Numbered from the stretch's first letter, positions 41,005 through 51,281 are shown. The stretch is DNA of 64,000 nt from Stutzerimonas stutzeri (GCF_024448715.1 NZ_JAMOHZ010000004.1:1-64000); one strand, 5' to 3'. Notes: generated by a model not told the origin, from the sequence alone. Made by a program: numbers and translations.

Positions 41005-41430
41005 TCAGCGCGTGGCGACACCACCACAGCCGCGTTCGCTCGCCTTGGCCAGCAGTCGATCGTGCTGGTCGTAGAGCTTGGCCCAGGGTCGGAAACCGTA
41101 ACCTCCGGCGACCAGGCGATAACGGGCACCGGCATCGAAGCTGTCGTAACTCAGCGTCAGGCGACAGTCGCGCTCCAATGCCTCGCTGTCGCGGCCGACA
41201 TCGGCCGGCCCCACTTCGAAGCGGTAGCGCATGCCCAGCTGATGGCTGCCGGGTGTTACTTGGAAATAGCGGTCATCGTCCAGCGGCTTTTGGTCTACCG
41301 CGACGGCTACCAGTTCGGTTTCGCCATGCGGAGCCAGTTCGACCCAGGCCTGGTTGGGGTCCGGCTTGGGCATCCACAGGGCGCAACCGCCTAGGCTGGT
41401 TAGCGCGAGAGCAAGAATCAGGATTCGCAT
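41005..41430 (-). CDS. Putative lipoprotein, tandem paralogue 2
   Basis: A 141-residue lipoprotein (lipobox LGGC) with KPDPNQAWVELAPHGE, DDDRYFQVTPGSHQLGMRY and RDCRLTLSYDSFDAGARY. It aligns along its full length with the lipoprotein at 40498-40908, so the two arose by tandem duplication. The paired lipoproteins lie divergent from the lipoprotein metallopeptidase at 41557. ATG at 41430 starts the signal peptide. Confidence 0.83.
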   Translation of the reverse strand: MRILILALALTSLGGCALWMPKPDPNQAWVELAPHGETELVAVAVDQKPLDDDRYFQVTPGSHQLGMRYRFEVGPADVGRDSEALERDCRLTLSYDSFDAGARYRLVAGGYGFRPWAKLYDQHDRLLAKASERGCGGVATR

Positions 41431-41556
41431 GGAACAAAGTCTCCGACCGTGGGCGGTCTGGCTGTTTGGCATCTGCGTGCTCGGTGGTTGGGTGGGCTTC
41501 GATGTCGTTGTAGGCTCATCGCACCGACCCGGTGGGTCATGTAGGCGGGTGAGCGT

Positions 41557-42621
41557 TTGTTTATTTCAAAGCCGAAAACCGTCCCAGTCGACCCCCGAGG
41601 GTTGTTCTGGGTTCCGCTATTGCTGGCCGTTTGTCTGAATGGTTGCAGCACCTATTACGGGCAACTGGCGGTCGGCCAGCTGGACCTTTTACGGCAGCGT
41701 GAACCTATCGCCGCGATCATCGACAATTCCGAATCCGATCCGAAATTGCGCACGCGACTCGCCCTCGCCCTGCAGGCCAGACGTTTCGCCAGTACCGTGT
41801 TGGCGTTGCCGGACAATGGCAGTTACCGGGTCTATGCCGACATCCAGCGGCCGTATGTCGTCTGGAATGTCTTCGCTACCGAGGAGTTTTCGGTGGCGCC
41901 GCTGACCCACTGCTTCCCTATTGCCGGCTGTGTGGCTTACCGCGGCTACTATCAGCAAGGCCGCGCTCGGGGTGCGGCTGCGCTGCTCAAGGCCGAAGGC
42001 TACGACACGATGGTGAGCGGCGTGCAGGCCTATTCGACGCTGGGCTGGTTCGACGATCCGCTGCTCAGTTCCATGCTGCGCTGGGATGACGAGCGCCTCG
42101 CCGGGCTGATCTTCCATGAGCTGGCACACCAGCAGCTGTATGTCACCGACGACACGGCCTTCAATGAATCCTTCGCCTCCTTTGTCGAGCGTGAAGGGCT
42201 GCGCCAGTGGCGGGCTAGCCGGGGCCTGCCACCGACCAGCGACGCGGCGCGTGACCACTACGTGGATCTCAGCAGGCTGGTGCTGGCGACCCGAGAGCGC
42301 TTGGCCGCTTTGTATGCGTCCGATTTGAGCGAACCCCAGATGCGGATTGCCAAGCGTGCGGAATTCAAGCGGATGCGTCAGGCCTACCGGCAGCTGCGTG
42401 AGGGTCCTTGGAAGGGCGATAGCCGTTTCGATCGCTGGATGGCCCAGCCATTGAACAACGCCAGCCTGGTGCCGTTCGGCCTCTATGATCGTTGGGTGCC
42501 TGCCTTCGCCGCGTTATTCGAGCAGGTCGACAGCGACTGGCAGCGTTTTTACGCACGTGTCGAAGCCATGGGCCGCTTGCCCGCCGACGAGCGGAAGCGT
42601 TTGCTTGAAGCGCTTCGCTGA
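41557..42621 (+). CDS. Putative lipoprotein aminopeptidase (PF10023-like, HExxH)
   Basis: A 354-residue predicted lipoprotein with a hydrophobic leader and lipobox LNGC. It continues STYYGQLAVGQLDLL and holds a zinc motif HELAHQ (FHELAHQQLYV) with a downstream FNESFASFVE. This matches the predicted aminopeptidase family of pseudomonads. The start is uncertain: TTG at 41557 is the first start after an in-frame stop at 41542, with no strong ribosome site. It would act in the periplasm, anchored to a membrane. Confidence 0.82.
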   Translation: MFISKPKTVPVDPRGLFWVPLLLAVCLNGCSTYYGQLAVGQLDLLRQREPIAAIIDNSESDPKLRTRLALALQARRFASTVLALPDNGSYRVYADIQRPYVVWNVFATEEFSVAPLTHCFPIAGCVAYRGYYQQGRARGAAALLKAEGYDTMVSGVQAYSTLGWFDDPLLSSMLRWDDERLAGLIFHELAHQQLYVTDDTAFNESFASFVEREGLRQWRASRGLPPTSDAARDHYVDLSRLVLATRERLAALYASDLSEPQMRIAKRAEFKRMRQAYRQLREGPWKGDSRFDRWMAQPLNNASLVPFGLYDRWVPAFAALFEQVDSDWQRFYARVEAMGRLPADERKRLLEALR

Positions 42622-42872
42622 AGCCGTCTGCCGCTTCGTTTCAAGCCAGATCAGGCAAGGCGCCGCGCCCGATTTCGCCTCGATGGATCTGCGCTTGTTC
42701 GAAGAGGTTGGCAGCTGCCGCTTGTCGTCTCCTTGAGTTTTCGCAACAGAATCCGCGGAATTCTTTTCCGCTTGCCTTCGTCCATTTTCTAGGCCGTCAG
42801 CTCAGCTGACCCGTGATTTAGCCGTACGGATGCGTACGCCTAGCCAATACAAGCCGTTCAAACGGAGGCTCC

Positions 42873-44048
42873 ATGGACAACCTATCCGGCATTCTTGATA
42901 ACAAGGGCACGCCGCTCGAAAAGCAGAAGTTCACCTGGAAGGAAATGGCCGGCAAGCCAATCAGCAAGCTCGACGATGACGCCTTTACGCGGGTGCGCAT
43001 CATCCTGATGAACGGTATCGAGATCGATGCGCTACGCCTCAAGCACGGCATTGCGCGCATCACCGGCCAACTGCGCGGCCCGCTCGCGGAAATCCGCCGC
43101 GTCGAGCAGCACCAGGCAACGATGATCAACTGGCTGATTTCCGCTGACCACTCGCCGCTGGAGACCACGGTCGCCTACGAGCAGGTCGCTATCGAAGTCA
43201 CCGCCGCCGTGGCGCAGACCGAGCCCGATCCTTACCAGGCGCAAACCTATCGCTTCGGTCTGCTGGAAGATTTCGACCACCTGTATCGCTACTCGGCGAT
43301 GCTCGATCGTCTCGAAGGTAAGGATGCCAACAACATCCTTCAGGGCTACACCGACATCGTCCCCGGCCGGCAGACGTCCGAACATCATCGCCATCCGTCC
43401 AACGACCTTCGCGACAGCTACGCGAAGGAAGAGGCCGCACTGATCACCAAGATTCATTGCGCGATGATCACCGCGGCGGAATTCCAGACCCATGATTACT
43501 ACATGAATGTCGGGCCGCTGTTCGCCGATCCGCTGGCTCGTCAGCTCTACGCCGAAATTGCCTCGGTGGAAGAACAGCACGTGACCCAGTACGGCTCGCT
43601 GGCCGACCCTCAGGAGTCGTTCATGGAGAAGTGGCTGGTGCACGAGGCGATGGAAGTTTACGCCTACGCCAGTTGCGCCGAGCAGGAGACCAATCCGCGC
43701 ATCAAGGCGATGTGGGAGCGCTTCCTCGACTACGAACTGGGCCACCTGAACATCGCCTGCGAGCACTTCAAGAACATCGAGCGCCGCGACCCGGCGGAAA
43801 TTCTCGGCGGCCCGCTGCCGAAAATGATCGAGTTCAAGAGCCAGCGCGAGTTCGTCCGTCAGGTCCTCGCCGCTGAGGTCAACCTGCGCACCAGCGGCAC
43901 TCAGTACGTCGACAAGAGCGAAGAGCCGCAGAACTCGCTGGATTACCGCAACCAGCTCAACTCTGAGGGCATCGCGTCGAACATCGTATCGGCCGGATAC
44001 CAATGGGCCCCGGGTGGTGAACTCATGCGCATGCGCAAGGCTTCTTGA
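42873..44048 (+). CDS. Ferritin-like domain protein, large partner
   Basis: A 391-residue all-helical protein with repeated ferritin-type carboxylate/His patterns: QVAIEVTAAVAQTEPDP, KEEAALITKIHCAMITAAEFQTHDYYM, IASVEEQHVTQYGSL, LVHEAMEVYAYASCAEQE, ELGHLNIACEHFKN. Two helical bundles are likely. It may bind a di-iron centre. I do not recognise a named family. It starts the pair with the gene at 44060, eleven bases downstream, so the two probably act together in iron handling or oxidative protection. GGAGG precedes the ATG. Confidence 0.75.
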   Translation: MDNLSGILDNKGTPLEKQKFTWKEMAGKPISKLDDDAFTRVRIILMNGIEIDALRLKHGIARITGQLRGPLAEIRRVEQHQATMINWLISADHSPLETTVAYEQVAIEVTAAVAQTEPDPYQAQTYRFGLLEDFDHLYRYSAMLDRLEGKDANNILQGYTDIVPGRQTSEHHRHPSNDLRDSYAKEEAALITKIHCAMITAAEFQTHDYYMNVGPLFADPLARQLYAEIASVEEQHVTQYGSLADPQESFMEKWLVHEAMEVYAYASCAEQETNPRIKAMWERFLDYELGHLNIACEHFKNIERRDPAEILGGPLPKMIEFKSQREFVRQVLAAEVNLRTSGTQYVDKSEEPQNSLDYRNQLNSEGIASNIVSAGYQWAPGGELMRMRKAS

Positions 44049-44059
44049 GGAGAATCGAC

Positions 44060-44782
44060 ATGGCAACTGCAGCGAAATTAGGCTCCAACGTTACCGGCGT
44101 ACAAATGTCCCCGAAGGACACCAAGCTCTTGCTCGACGCCGTCAACGAAATCCATCCGGACGTACCAGGCGATTCCAAGGGAATCATGCTGGAGCGCGCC
44201 ACCCGTGCCGAAGAGGCTGACCGCATCGGCTCGGTGCCGGTCCCTGGCTCGGCCAAGGGCATGCTCAAGTCCACCTTCGACATGGCGCTGGGCAAGAGCC
44301 CGGAGCTGCTGGTCGACAAGCTTGGCGAGCGGTTGGCGTTCGAGCGTAGCGGCGTGCGCCTGTATGACGCGATGATTGCCAAAGCCAAGGCTCTGGGCAC
44401 GGCCGAATCGGACCTGATTCAGACGCTCCAGCATATCCGCGACGAAGAGTTCGAACACATGAACATGGTCGCCGAAGCGATCGAAACGCTGGGTGCCGAC
44501 CCGACGGCGCAGACGCCTTGCGCGGATGTCGCTGCGGTCAAATCAATGGGCGTGATGCAGGTGCTTACTGACCCGCGCACCAACATCGCCCAAGGCATGG
44601 GCGCGTTGCTCACTATCGAGTTGGAGGATAACGCCGCCTGGGAGCTGCTCATCGAGCTGGCCGAAGCAGGCGGCCATCCGAACATCGCCAAAGGCTTTAA
44701 AAAGGCGAAGGACCAGGAGGATGACCATCTGGTAAAGATCAAGACGTTGATCCGTCGGGACCTGATTACCCAGGTCAAATAG
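44060..44782 (+). CDS. Ferritin-like domain protein, small partner
   Basis: A 240-residue helical protein with ferritin-like carboxylate sites: KLGERLAFERSGVRLYDAMI, LQHIRDEEFEHMNMVAEAIE (ExxH), then a second half ALLTIELEDNAAWELLIELA and KDQEDDHLVKIKTLI. The N-terminal 55 residues are an extension. GAGGAGA sits before the ATG at 44060; an upstream frame at 44045 overlaps the preceding gene. The operon ends in a strong terminator. Confidence 0.75.
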   Translation: MATAAKLGSNVTGVQMSPKDTKLLLDAVNEIHPDVPGDSKGIMLERATRAEEADRIGSVPVPGSAKGMLKSTFDMALGKSPELLVDKLGERLAFERSGVRLYDAMIAKAKALGTAESDLIQTLQHIRDEEFEHMNMVAEAIETLGADPTAQTPCADVAAVKSMGVMQVLTDPRTNIAQGMGALLTIELEDNAAWELLIELAEAGGHPNIAKGFKKAKDQEDDHLVKIKTLIRRDLITQVK

Positions 44783-44805
44783 ATACCGCGTGCGCTTCAA
44801 CTTTG

Positions 44806-44831
44806 GCGCGCCTCTGGGCGCGCTTTTTTTT
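44806..44831 (+). terminator. Rho-independent terminator after the ferritin-like pair
   Basis: A 7-bp GC stem GCGCGCC/GGCGCGC (44806-44812 with 44817-44823), loop TCTG, then eight T residues. It separates the pair from the convergent sulfate operon. Confidence 0.9.
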
Positions 44832-44855
44832 GCTGCAGCGTTTTACTCGCAAGAG

Positions 44856-45845
44856 TCAATGTGAATGAGGTGGCGCAACCGCGATGGTCGGCTTGAAATA
44901 CAGCGTCTCGCCCCGAATCAGATCGGTCAGACTGGCGTGATCACTGGCGACTTCCGCCTCGATCGGGGCGTTTTGTCCGGAAACTCTTAGAGTTACGCGG
45001 GTAATCGCGCCGAGGGGGCGGATATCACGAACCTCACCGGGCTGATGGCCTTCGTCTGCAGCGCGCGCCAGATAAATCTCATGGGGGCGGAAGAGAACTT
45101 GCCGATTCCCTATTTGCAGCTGATTGGCATCGCCCAGGAAGTGGTAGACGAAGTCGCTGGCCGGTTGCCGGTAGACCTCGGCCGGTGAACCGATCTGTTC
45201 GATCACACCCTTGTTCATCACCACGATGCGGTCGGCCACTTCCATCGCCTCTTCCTGATCATGGGTGACGAACACGCTGGTCAGGTGCACCTCCTCGTGC
45301 AGGCGCGCCAGCCAGCGGCGCAGCTCCTTGCGCACCTTGGCGTCCAGCGCGCCGAAGGGTTCGTCGAGCAGCAGCACCTTGGGCTCGACCGCCAGGGCAC
45401 GGGCCAGGGCGATTCGCTGGCGCTGACCACCGGAGAGCTGGTCCGGGTAGCGATCGGCGAGCCAGTCGAGCTGCACCAGCTCCAGCAGCTCATGCACCTT
45501 CTGCTTGAGCCGGCTTTCGGTGGGGCGCTCGCGGCGCGGCTTCATGCGCAGGCCGAAGGCGACGTTGTCGAATACGGTCATGTGGCGGAACAGCGCGTAA
45601 TGCTGGAACACGAAGCCGACGTTGCGATCGCGCACGTCGCGCCCGGACACGTCCTCGCCGTGAAACACGATGCGGCCGCTGTCGGGCGTTTCCAGCCCGG
45701 CGATGATCCGCAGCAGCGTGGTCTTGCCGCAGCCGGACGGGCCGAGCAGGGCGACCAGTTCGCCGCTGGCGATGTTCAGGTCGATCTCGTTCAGGGCCTT
45801 GAATTGGTTGAATCGCTTGCTGACGTTGTTCACTTCGATGGACAT
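44856..45845 (-). CDS. cysA: Sulfate/thiosulfate ABC transporter ATPase CysA
   Basis: CysA energises sulfate and thiosulfate uptake. The 329-residue product has Walker [11 protein letters not shown]-loop [18 protein letters not shown], signature [26 protein letters not shown] and [14 protein letters not shown]. It ends with the TOBE-like domain ([24 protein letters not shown]). It is the last gene of the operon; its ATG at 45845 is two bases from the cysW stop. Confidence 0.96.
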   Translation of the reverse strand: MSIEVNNVSKRFNQFKALNEIDLNIASGELVALLGPSGCGKTTLLRIIAGLETPDSGRIVFHGEDVSGRDVRDRNVGFVFQHYALFRHMTVFDNVAFGLRMKPRRERPTESRLKQKVHELLELVQLDWLADRYPDQLSGGQRQRIALARALAVEPKVLLLDEPFGALDAKVRKELRRWLARLHEEVHLTSVFVTHDQEEAMEVADRIVVMNKGVIEQIGSPAEVYRQPASDFVYHFLGDANQLQIGNRQVLFRPHEIYLARAADEGHQPGEVRDIRPLGAITRVTLRVSGQNAPIEAEVASDHASLTDLIRGETLYFKPTIAVAPPHSH

Positions 45846-45847
45846 GA

Positions 45848-46726
45848 CTACTCCTCGCCAGCGTTGGCTTTGAGGCGTTGAAGGCGGGACTCGCTCCACT
45901 GCTTGAGCAGCAGGATCAGCAGCGCCAGCAACAACAGCAGGCTGGCCACGCTGAAGGCGGCGACGTGGTTGTATTCGTTGTAGAGAATCTCGACGTGCAG
46001 CGGCAGGGTGTTGGTGTAGCCGCGGATGTGTCCGGACACCACCGACACCGCGCCGAACTCACCCATCGCGCGGGCGGTGCAGAGCACCACGCCGTAGACC
46101 AGGCCCCAGCGGATGTTGGGCAGGGTCACATGCCAGAACATCTGCCAGCCGTTGGCGCCGAGCAGCCGCGCCGCTTCTTCCTCCTGCGTGCCCTGTTCCT
46201 GCATCAGCGGGATCAGCTCGCGAGCGACGAAGGGCACGGTGACGAACACCGTGGCCAGCACGATGCCGGGCAACGCGAAAATGATTTGGATGTCACGGTT
46301 GGCCAGCCATTCGCCGAAGAAGCCCTGAGCGCCGAACAGCAGCACGTAGATCAGCCCGGCAATCACCGGCGAGACCGAGAAAGGCAGGTCGATCAGTGTC
46401 ACCAGCAGGCTCTTGCCGGTGAATTCGTACTTGCTCACGCACCAGGCCGCGGCCACGCCGAAGACCAGGTTGAGCGGCACCGAAATGCCGACCGCGAGCA
46501 GGGTGAGCTTCAGCGCGGCGAGAGCATCGGCTTCGAAGATCGCGCTAAAGAAGGTGCCCAGGCCGAGCTTCAGGGCTTCGCTCAGCACCACCAGCAACGG
46601 CAGCAGCAGAAACAGAGCGAAGGTCAGCCAGGCGGCGACGATCAGCAGACGTCGTGCCAGCGGGTTGCCCTGGCGTGGCTTGGCGGCCAGCGGGGCGGAC
46701 AGGGTGGTGGTGGTCATCTCAGCCAT
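45848..46726 (-). CDS. cysW: Sulfate ABC transporter permease CysW
   Basis: One of two permeases of the sulfate importer. The 292-residue product has six hydrophobic helices, [16 protein letters not shown] and the EAA loop [24 protein letters not shown]. The ATG at 46726 follows GGAGG by seven bases and overlaps the cysT end by eight bases. A downstream in-frame ATG (MTTTT) exists but lacks a site. Confidence 0.95.
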   Translation of the reverse strand: MAEMTTTTLSAPLAAKPRQGNPLARRLLIVAAWLTFALFLLLPLLVVLSEALKLGLGTFFSAIFEADALAALKLTLLAVGISVPLNLVFGVAAAWCVSKYEFTGKSLLVTLIDLPFSVSPVIAGLIYVLLFGAQGFFGEWLANRDIQIIFALPGIVLATVFVTVPFVARELIPLMQEQGTQEEEAARLLGANGWQMFWHVTLPNIRWGLVYGVVLCTARAMGEFGAVSVVSGHIRGYTNTLPLHVEILYNEYNHVAAFSVASLLLLLALLILLLKQWSESRLQRLKANAGEE

Positions 46727-47537
46727 GGGCAATCCTCCGTTGCAGCAGATTGATCGCCAGCAGCAGCACGAAGGACACCAGCAGCATCAGCACGCCGATG
46801 GCCGTGGCGCCGTGGTAGTCGTACTGGTCGAGCTTAACCATGATCAGCAGCGGCAGGATCTCGGTCTTCATCGGCATGTTGCCGGCGATGAAGATCACCG
46901 AGCCGTATTCGCCGACGCCACGGGCAAAAGCCAGGGAAAACCCCGTCAGCCAGGCCGGCAGCAGCGCTGGCAACAGCACATGGCGGGCGATCTGCAGCGG
47001 CTTGGCGCCGAGGCACGCGGCGGCTTCTTCGACCTCACGCGGAATGTCGGCCAGGACCGGCTGCAGCGTGCGGACCACGAAGGGCAGGGTGACGAAGGTC
47101 AGCGCCAGGGTGATGCCGATGGGCGTGTAGGCAATCTTGAAACCCAGCTCGGCGGCCAGCCGGCCGATCATCCCGTTCGGTGCATAAAGCGCGGTCAGCG
47201 CGATGCCGGCCACGGCGGTGGGCAGTGCGAAGGGCAGGTCGATCATCGCCTCGATGATCTTGCGGCCGGGGAAGCGGTAACGCACCAGCACCCAGGCCAG
47301 CAGCGAGCCGATCACGCCGTTGATCAGGGCGGCGATAAGGGCGGTCGTGAAGTTCAGCTTCAGCGCGGCGACCACGCGCGGCGCGGTGATGATCGCCCAG
47401 AACTCGGCCCAGCTAAGCTGCGCCGCATGAACGAGCATGGCACCCAGGGGTATCAGCACTAGCAGGCTGAGGTACACCAGGGTGTAACCCAGCGTCAGCC
47501 CGAAGCCGGGTATGACGGGGGAGGTTTGACGGGACAT
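46719..47537 (-). CDS. cysT: Sulfate ABC transporter permease CysT (CysU)
   Basis: The 272-residue first permease. Hydrophobic helices include [20 protein letters not shown], and there is an [16 protein letters not shown] block. The EAA loop reads [21 protein letters not shown] and the [15 protein letters not shown] segment matches CysT. ATG at 47537 gives [17 protein letters not shown], the usual start. It pairs with CysW around the CysA dimer. Confidence 0.95.
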   Translation of the reverse strand: MSRQTSPVIPGFGLTLGYTLVYLSLLVLIPLGAMLVHAAQLSWAEFWAIITAPRVVAALKLNFTTALIAALINGVIGSLLAWVLVRYRFPGRKIIEAMIDLPFALPTAVAGIALTALYAPNGMIGRLAAELGFKIAYTPIGITLALTFVTLPFVVRTLQPVLADIPREVEEAAACLGAKPLQIARHVLLPALLPAWLTGFSLAFARGVGEYGSVIFIAGNMPMKTEILPLLIMVKLDQYDYHGATAIGVLMLLVSFVLLLAINLLQRRIAHG

Positions 47538-47690
47538 GGATCGGCCTTGTCTATTCGAACAATGTGTCGGCTGAAGCGTCACGAGCGCAGCTCAGACAAG
47601 GCGAAGGCCGGCGAGGGCCGCGGAGTTTACGGGCGGTAAATGAGCAGCCCCGAGCCGGTCTTCAACGCAGTAGGAGCAAGCGCAGTCGCT

Positions 47691-48689
47691 TCATTCGGTC
47701 TGATAGATCTGGTGGAAGATGCCGCCATCGTTGAAAAACTTCGGCTGCGCGGTCTTCCAACCGCCGAAGTCGTCATCGATGGTCACCAGCTTCAGTGCCG
47801 GGAACTGCTCGGCGAATTCAGCCGCGATCGCCTGGTTGCGTGGGCGATAGAAGTGCCTGGCGGCGATGCGCTGACCCTCGTCGCTGTAGAGGTAGTTCAG
47901 GTAGGCCTCGGCGTCTTCACGGGTGCCTTTGCGCTCGACGTTCTTGTCGACGACTGCAACCGGCGGCTCGGCGAGGATCGATAGCGACGGCGCGACGATC
48001 TCGAGCTGGTCGCCGCCTTGTTCCTTGAGCGCCAGAAAGGCCTCGTTCTCCCAGGCCAGCAGCACGTCGCCGATCCCGTTGTTGACGAAGGTGATGGTCG
48101 AGCCGCGCGCCCCGGTATCAAGCACCGGAACCTGTTTGTAGAGCTGCGTCACATACTCCTTGGCTTTTTCCTCGCTGCCGTATTCCTGCCGGGCCCAAGC
48201 CCAGGCGGCAAGGAAGTTCCAGCGCGCGCCGCCGGATGTTTTCGGATTTGGGGTGATCACTTCGACGCCAGGCTCGATCAGGTCGGCCCAGTCCTGGATG
48301 CCCTTCGGGTTGCCCTTGCGCACCAGGAACACGATGGTCGAGGTATAGGGCGTACTGGCATCCGGCAGGCGGCTCTGCCAGTCGGCGGGGATCAGCTTGC
48401 CGATCCGGTGCAACTCGTCGATGTCGCCGGCCAGCGCCAGTGTCACCACATCGGCACGCAGGCCGTCGATGACCGCGCGGGCCTGCTTGCCCGAGCCACC
48501 GTGCGATTGCTGGACGCGCAGCGGCTCGTGGCCCTGCGCTTGCCACTGCTTGTTGAAGGCGGCGTTGAAATCGACATAGAGCTCGCGGGTCGGGTCGTAG
48601 GACACGTTGAGCAGTTCGCTGGCGGCGGCCGCTGGGCCAGCGATGACAGTACTGGCCAGAACGGCCAGTGCGAATTTTCCGATGGACAT
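47691..48689 (-). CDS. sbp: Periplasmic sulfate-binding protein
   Basis: A 332-residue solute-binding protein that delivers sulfate to CysTWA. It has a signal peptide ([17 protein letters not shown], cleavage near residue 22), the binding-protein block [19 protein letters not shown], the sulfate-contact [17 protein letters not shown], and [18 protein letters not shown]. Order sbp-cysT-cysW-cysA on one strand, with a 153-base gap after sbp, equals the P. aeruginosa arrangement. Regulation by CysB under sulfur limitation is expected. Confidence 0.96.
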   Translation of the reverse strand: MSIGKFALAVLASTVIAGPAAAASELLNVSYDPTRELYVDFNAAFNKQWQAQGHEPLRVQQSHGGSGKQARAVIDGLRADVVTLALAGDIDELHRIGKLIPADWQSRLPDASTPYTSTIVFLVRKGNPKGIQDWADLIEPGVEVITPNPKTSGGARWNFLAAWAWARQEYGSEEKAKEYVTQLYKQVPVLDTGARGSTITFVNNGIGDVLLAWENEAFLALKEQGGDQLEIVAPSLSILAEPPVAVVDKNVERKGTREDAEAYLNYLYSDEGQRIAARHFYRPRNQAIAAEFAEQFPALKLVTIDDDFGGWKTAQPKFFNDGGIFHQIYQTE

Positions 48690-48892
48690 GATTGCTCCTT
48701 CTCGCATCCGTGCGGACGCGTTGACGTAATGAGGTGGCTGGCGTGTGGCTGAGGTGCGTCAGGAACGCATTCGGCAACGACAGCGCTGCGTCGGAAGGGT
48801 GTTCGGGGTCGGCGTGTACATGTTTGGCTTTCCTGGCGTTGGCTCATGTCACGCCCTCCGGTGGTCCGGTCGGGGTGGGGATTGGGGTTGGG

Positions 48893-49072
48893 TCAGGCCT
48901 GCTTGCCGGATGGCTGCAGGCGTAGTTTTTCCTTTCTCTCGATTTGCACGGCTTGGCCGTTGTGTACGGTGATTTCAACCGAGCCGAACATCAGGCCGGT
49001 CAATGCGCGCTGGATTTCGCGCAGAATGCCGGCTTCGTCCTGATCTTCTGTGTTGCGAAGGCGCGTGTTCAT
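48893..49072 (-). CDS. DUF2292 small protein (YezD-like) upstream of sbp
   Basis: A 59-residue protein starting MNTRLRNTEDQDEAGILR, with QRALTGLMFGSVEITVHNGQ and a closing VQIERKEKLRL. This is the DUF2292 pattern. The same small gene precedes sbp in P. aeruginosa (PA0284, as I recall). It is likely sulfur-starvation induced; its function is unknown. A 203-base gap separates it from sbp, and an AT-rich promoter region lies upstream. Confidence 0.85.
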   Translation of the reverse strand: MNTRLRNTEDQDEAGILREIQRALTGLMFGSVEITVHNGQAVQIERKEKLRLQPSGKQA

Positions 49073-49129
49073 TGTTTTTCTCCGTGTCTCCCTGCTGGTC
49101 GAAGGTCCGGTGCGTGAGGAGGCGTAGAG

Positions 49130-49225
49130 CGGATACTAGGCAAGGCGCGATATTCTTAAAAATATCGTTTAATAACATTTATATATCTTTAAAGAATAAA
49201 AAGTGGCTATAGCCTTCGTATAGCT
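49130..49225 (-). promoter_or_regulatory. AT-rich promoter region of the DUF2292-sbp-cysTWA block
   Basis: A strongly AT-rich stretch (49152-49205, TTAAAAATATCGTTTAATAACATTTATA...) interrupts GC-rich DNA about 80 bases upstream of the DUF2292 start. This composition is typical of CysB-regulated sulfur promoters, where CysB binds degenerate AT-rich sites. The exact operator is not resolved. Confidence 0.5.
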
Positions 49226-49308
49226 ATTCATCAGTCTCCCCTAATTAGAGAGTGGCGCGGGGCGTTCGGTACACTCCAAGCCTCGCCCGCAGTCCAACGA
49301 GTCGCTGA

Positions 49309-51243
49309 ATGAACGATTCCGCTGTATCCCAAGCGCCGCTATCCCTTCCGCCAGTTCTCGCCGGCCCCTTGCTGCGCCGGCTGGAGGCGGACCGGCTGGT
49401 GCTGTGGCTGGTCGGCAGCGAGCCCCTGAAGTTACGCCTGGAACTGCACCCTGACGGCGAGGCGCCACGCACACGGAGTCTGGAAGGCGATGCCTGCCGT
49501 TATCTGCGTATCGGCACCGCGGCGTGGCTGCATCTGATCGATGTGCATCTCGACTCACCACTGCCCTGCGACCAACTGATCGAATACGACCTGCTGATCA
49601 TTCGCAACGATTCAGAGCAGCGCGTGGCCGACTGGGCGCCACAGCTGATTTACGACGGTGCCCGTCGGCCAGCGTTCGTTGTCCGCTCGCGATACGACGA
49701 TCTACTGCATGGCTCCTGCCGCAAACCGCACCACCCGGCGGCAGACGGGCTGGCGGCGGCCGACGCCCTGCTGGGCGAGGCGCGCCAGACCCCCGAGCGC
49801 TGGCCGGCGGCGTTGCTGATGACCGGCGATCAGGTCTATGTCGATGATGTGGCAGGCCCGACGTTGGTAGCGATTCATGCGCTGATCCGCCGCCTTGGGC
49901 TGTATGGCGAGTGCCTGGAGGGTGCAGTGGTCGCCGACAGCGACGAGCTGATGGCGCACCCGGCGACCTACTATCGACGTGAGCAGCTGCTGCCAGCGTT
50001 CAAGTCCAACGAGGCGTTGCGTGAGCGCTTCTTCGGTGGCGTTGAGAAGCCTGTTTTCACCACGACCAATGCGCACAACCACCTGGTTTCGCTGGCCGAA
50101 GTGCTGGCCATGTACCTGCTGATCTGGTCGCCGGAGCCCTGGAAGCTGATCGAGATACGCCCTCCTGAACTGGACGAGGAACTGGCCGAGCGGTACGCCC
50201 GCGAAGCGCGCTGCCTGGAAGCATTTCGCGCCGGGTTGCCGCAGGTCGAGCGGGTGCTGGCGCATTTGCCATCGCTGATGATCTTTGACGATCACGACAT
50301 CACCGACGACTGGAATCTCAGCGCCCGGTGGGAGCAAACCGCATACGGCCATCCTTTTTCCCGGCGAATCATTGGCAACGCGCTGCTCGGCTACCTCTTG
50401 TGCCAGGCCTGGGGCAACGAGCCCGAGGCTTACGGTACAGCGTTGCAAGCGGTCGAATATCTGCTGACGAGTGGAGTGGATGGACGACTCGACTGCGGCT
50501 TGCACAACGAGGTGATCGATGAACTGCTGCAGCGAGGCGACTGGGGCTATGTGCTGCCCAGCGAGCCGGCGCTGGTGGTGCTCGACACTCGTACCAGACG
50601 CTGGCGCAACGAGCGTAACCTCAGCCGCCCCTCGGGCCTGATGGATTGGGAAGCGCTGACCGACTTCCAGCAGCATCTGCTCGACCACCGCTCGGTGATT
50701 ATCGTCTCGCCGGCGCCGATGTTCGGCGTGAAGCTGATCGAGACCGTGCAGCGGGTGTTCAGCTGGGCGGGGCAGTCGCTGCTGGTCGATGCCGAAAACT
50801 GGATGGCCCACCGGGGCGCTGCCCAGGTCATGCTCAACATTTTTCGCCATACCCGCACGCCGGGTAACTACGTGATCCTTTCCGGCGACGTGCATTACTC
50901 CTTCGCCTACGAGGTGCATATTCGCGGCCGGGATGAGGGGCCCAGGCTGTGGCAAATCACCAGCAGCGGCGTGAAGAACGAATTTCCGCGCCGCCTGCTG
51001 GATATCTTCGACCGGCTCAACCGCTGGCTTTATTCGCCGCGCTCACCGCTGAACTGGTTCACCAAGCGCCGTCGTGTGCGGGTCCAGCCGTGGCTGCCGA
51101 GTCGTAGCCGATCCGGTGAGCGATTGTGGAACGGGGCGGGTATCGGGCGGGTTCGACTCGATGCAGAAGGTCGCCCGGCGCGCGTCGAGCAGATCAACGC
51201 CGATGGCTCGCCTCCGGTGAGCTTCGCCCCCGAGCGCGATTAG
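49309..51243 (+). CDS. PhoD-like metallophosphatase family protein
   Basis: A 644-residue protein with the metal-site motifs of the alkaline phosphatase D/metallophosphatase superfamily: TGDQVYVDDVAG, SLMIFDDHDITDDWN, and SGDVHYSFAYEV. It has no signal peptide, so it probably acts in the cytoplasm, unlike classical exported PhoD. The N-terminal 110 residues form a beta-rich region and the C-terminal 60 are basic. The substrate is unknown. It is divergent from the sulfate block and converges with the HAD gene. Confidence 0.85.
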   Translation: MNDSAVSQAPLSLPPVLAGPLLRRLEADRLVLWLVGSEPLKLRLELHPDGEAPRTRSLEGDACRYLRIGTAAWLHLIDVHLDSPLPCDQLIEYDLLIIRNDSEQRVADWAPQLIYDGARRPAFVVRSRYDDLLHGSCRKPHHPAADGLAAADALLGEARQTPERWPAALLMTGDQVYVDDVAGPTLVAIHALIRRLGLYGECLEGAVVADSDELMAHPATYYRREQLLPAFKSNEALRERFFGGVEKPVFTTTNAHNHLVSLAEVLAMYLLIWSPEPWKLIEIRPPELDEELAERYAREARCLEAFRAGLPQVERVLAHLPSLMIFDDHDITDDWNLSARWEQTAYGHPFSRRIIGNALLGYLLCQAWGNEPEAYGTALQAVEYLLTSGVDGRLDCGLHNEVIDELLQRGDWGYVLPSEPALVVLDTRTRRWRNERNLSRPSGLMDWEALTDFQQHLLDHRSVIIVSPAPMFGVKLIETVQRVFSWAGQSLLVDAENWMAHRGAAQVMLNIFRHTRTPGNYVILSGDVHYSFAYEVHIRGRDEGPRLWQITSSGVKNEFPRRLLDIFDRLNRWLYSPRSPLNWFTKRRRVRVQPWLPSRSRSGERLWNGAGIGRVRLDAEGRPARVEQINADGSPPVSFAPERD

Positions 51244-51281
51244 CAGCGGATCCTTGAGGCGCGACTCGGCGGCTTCCGGAA

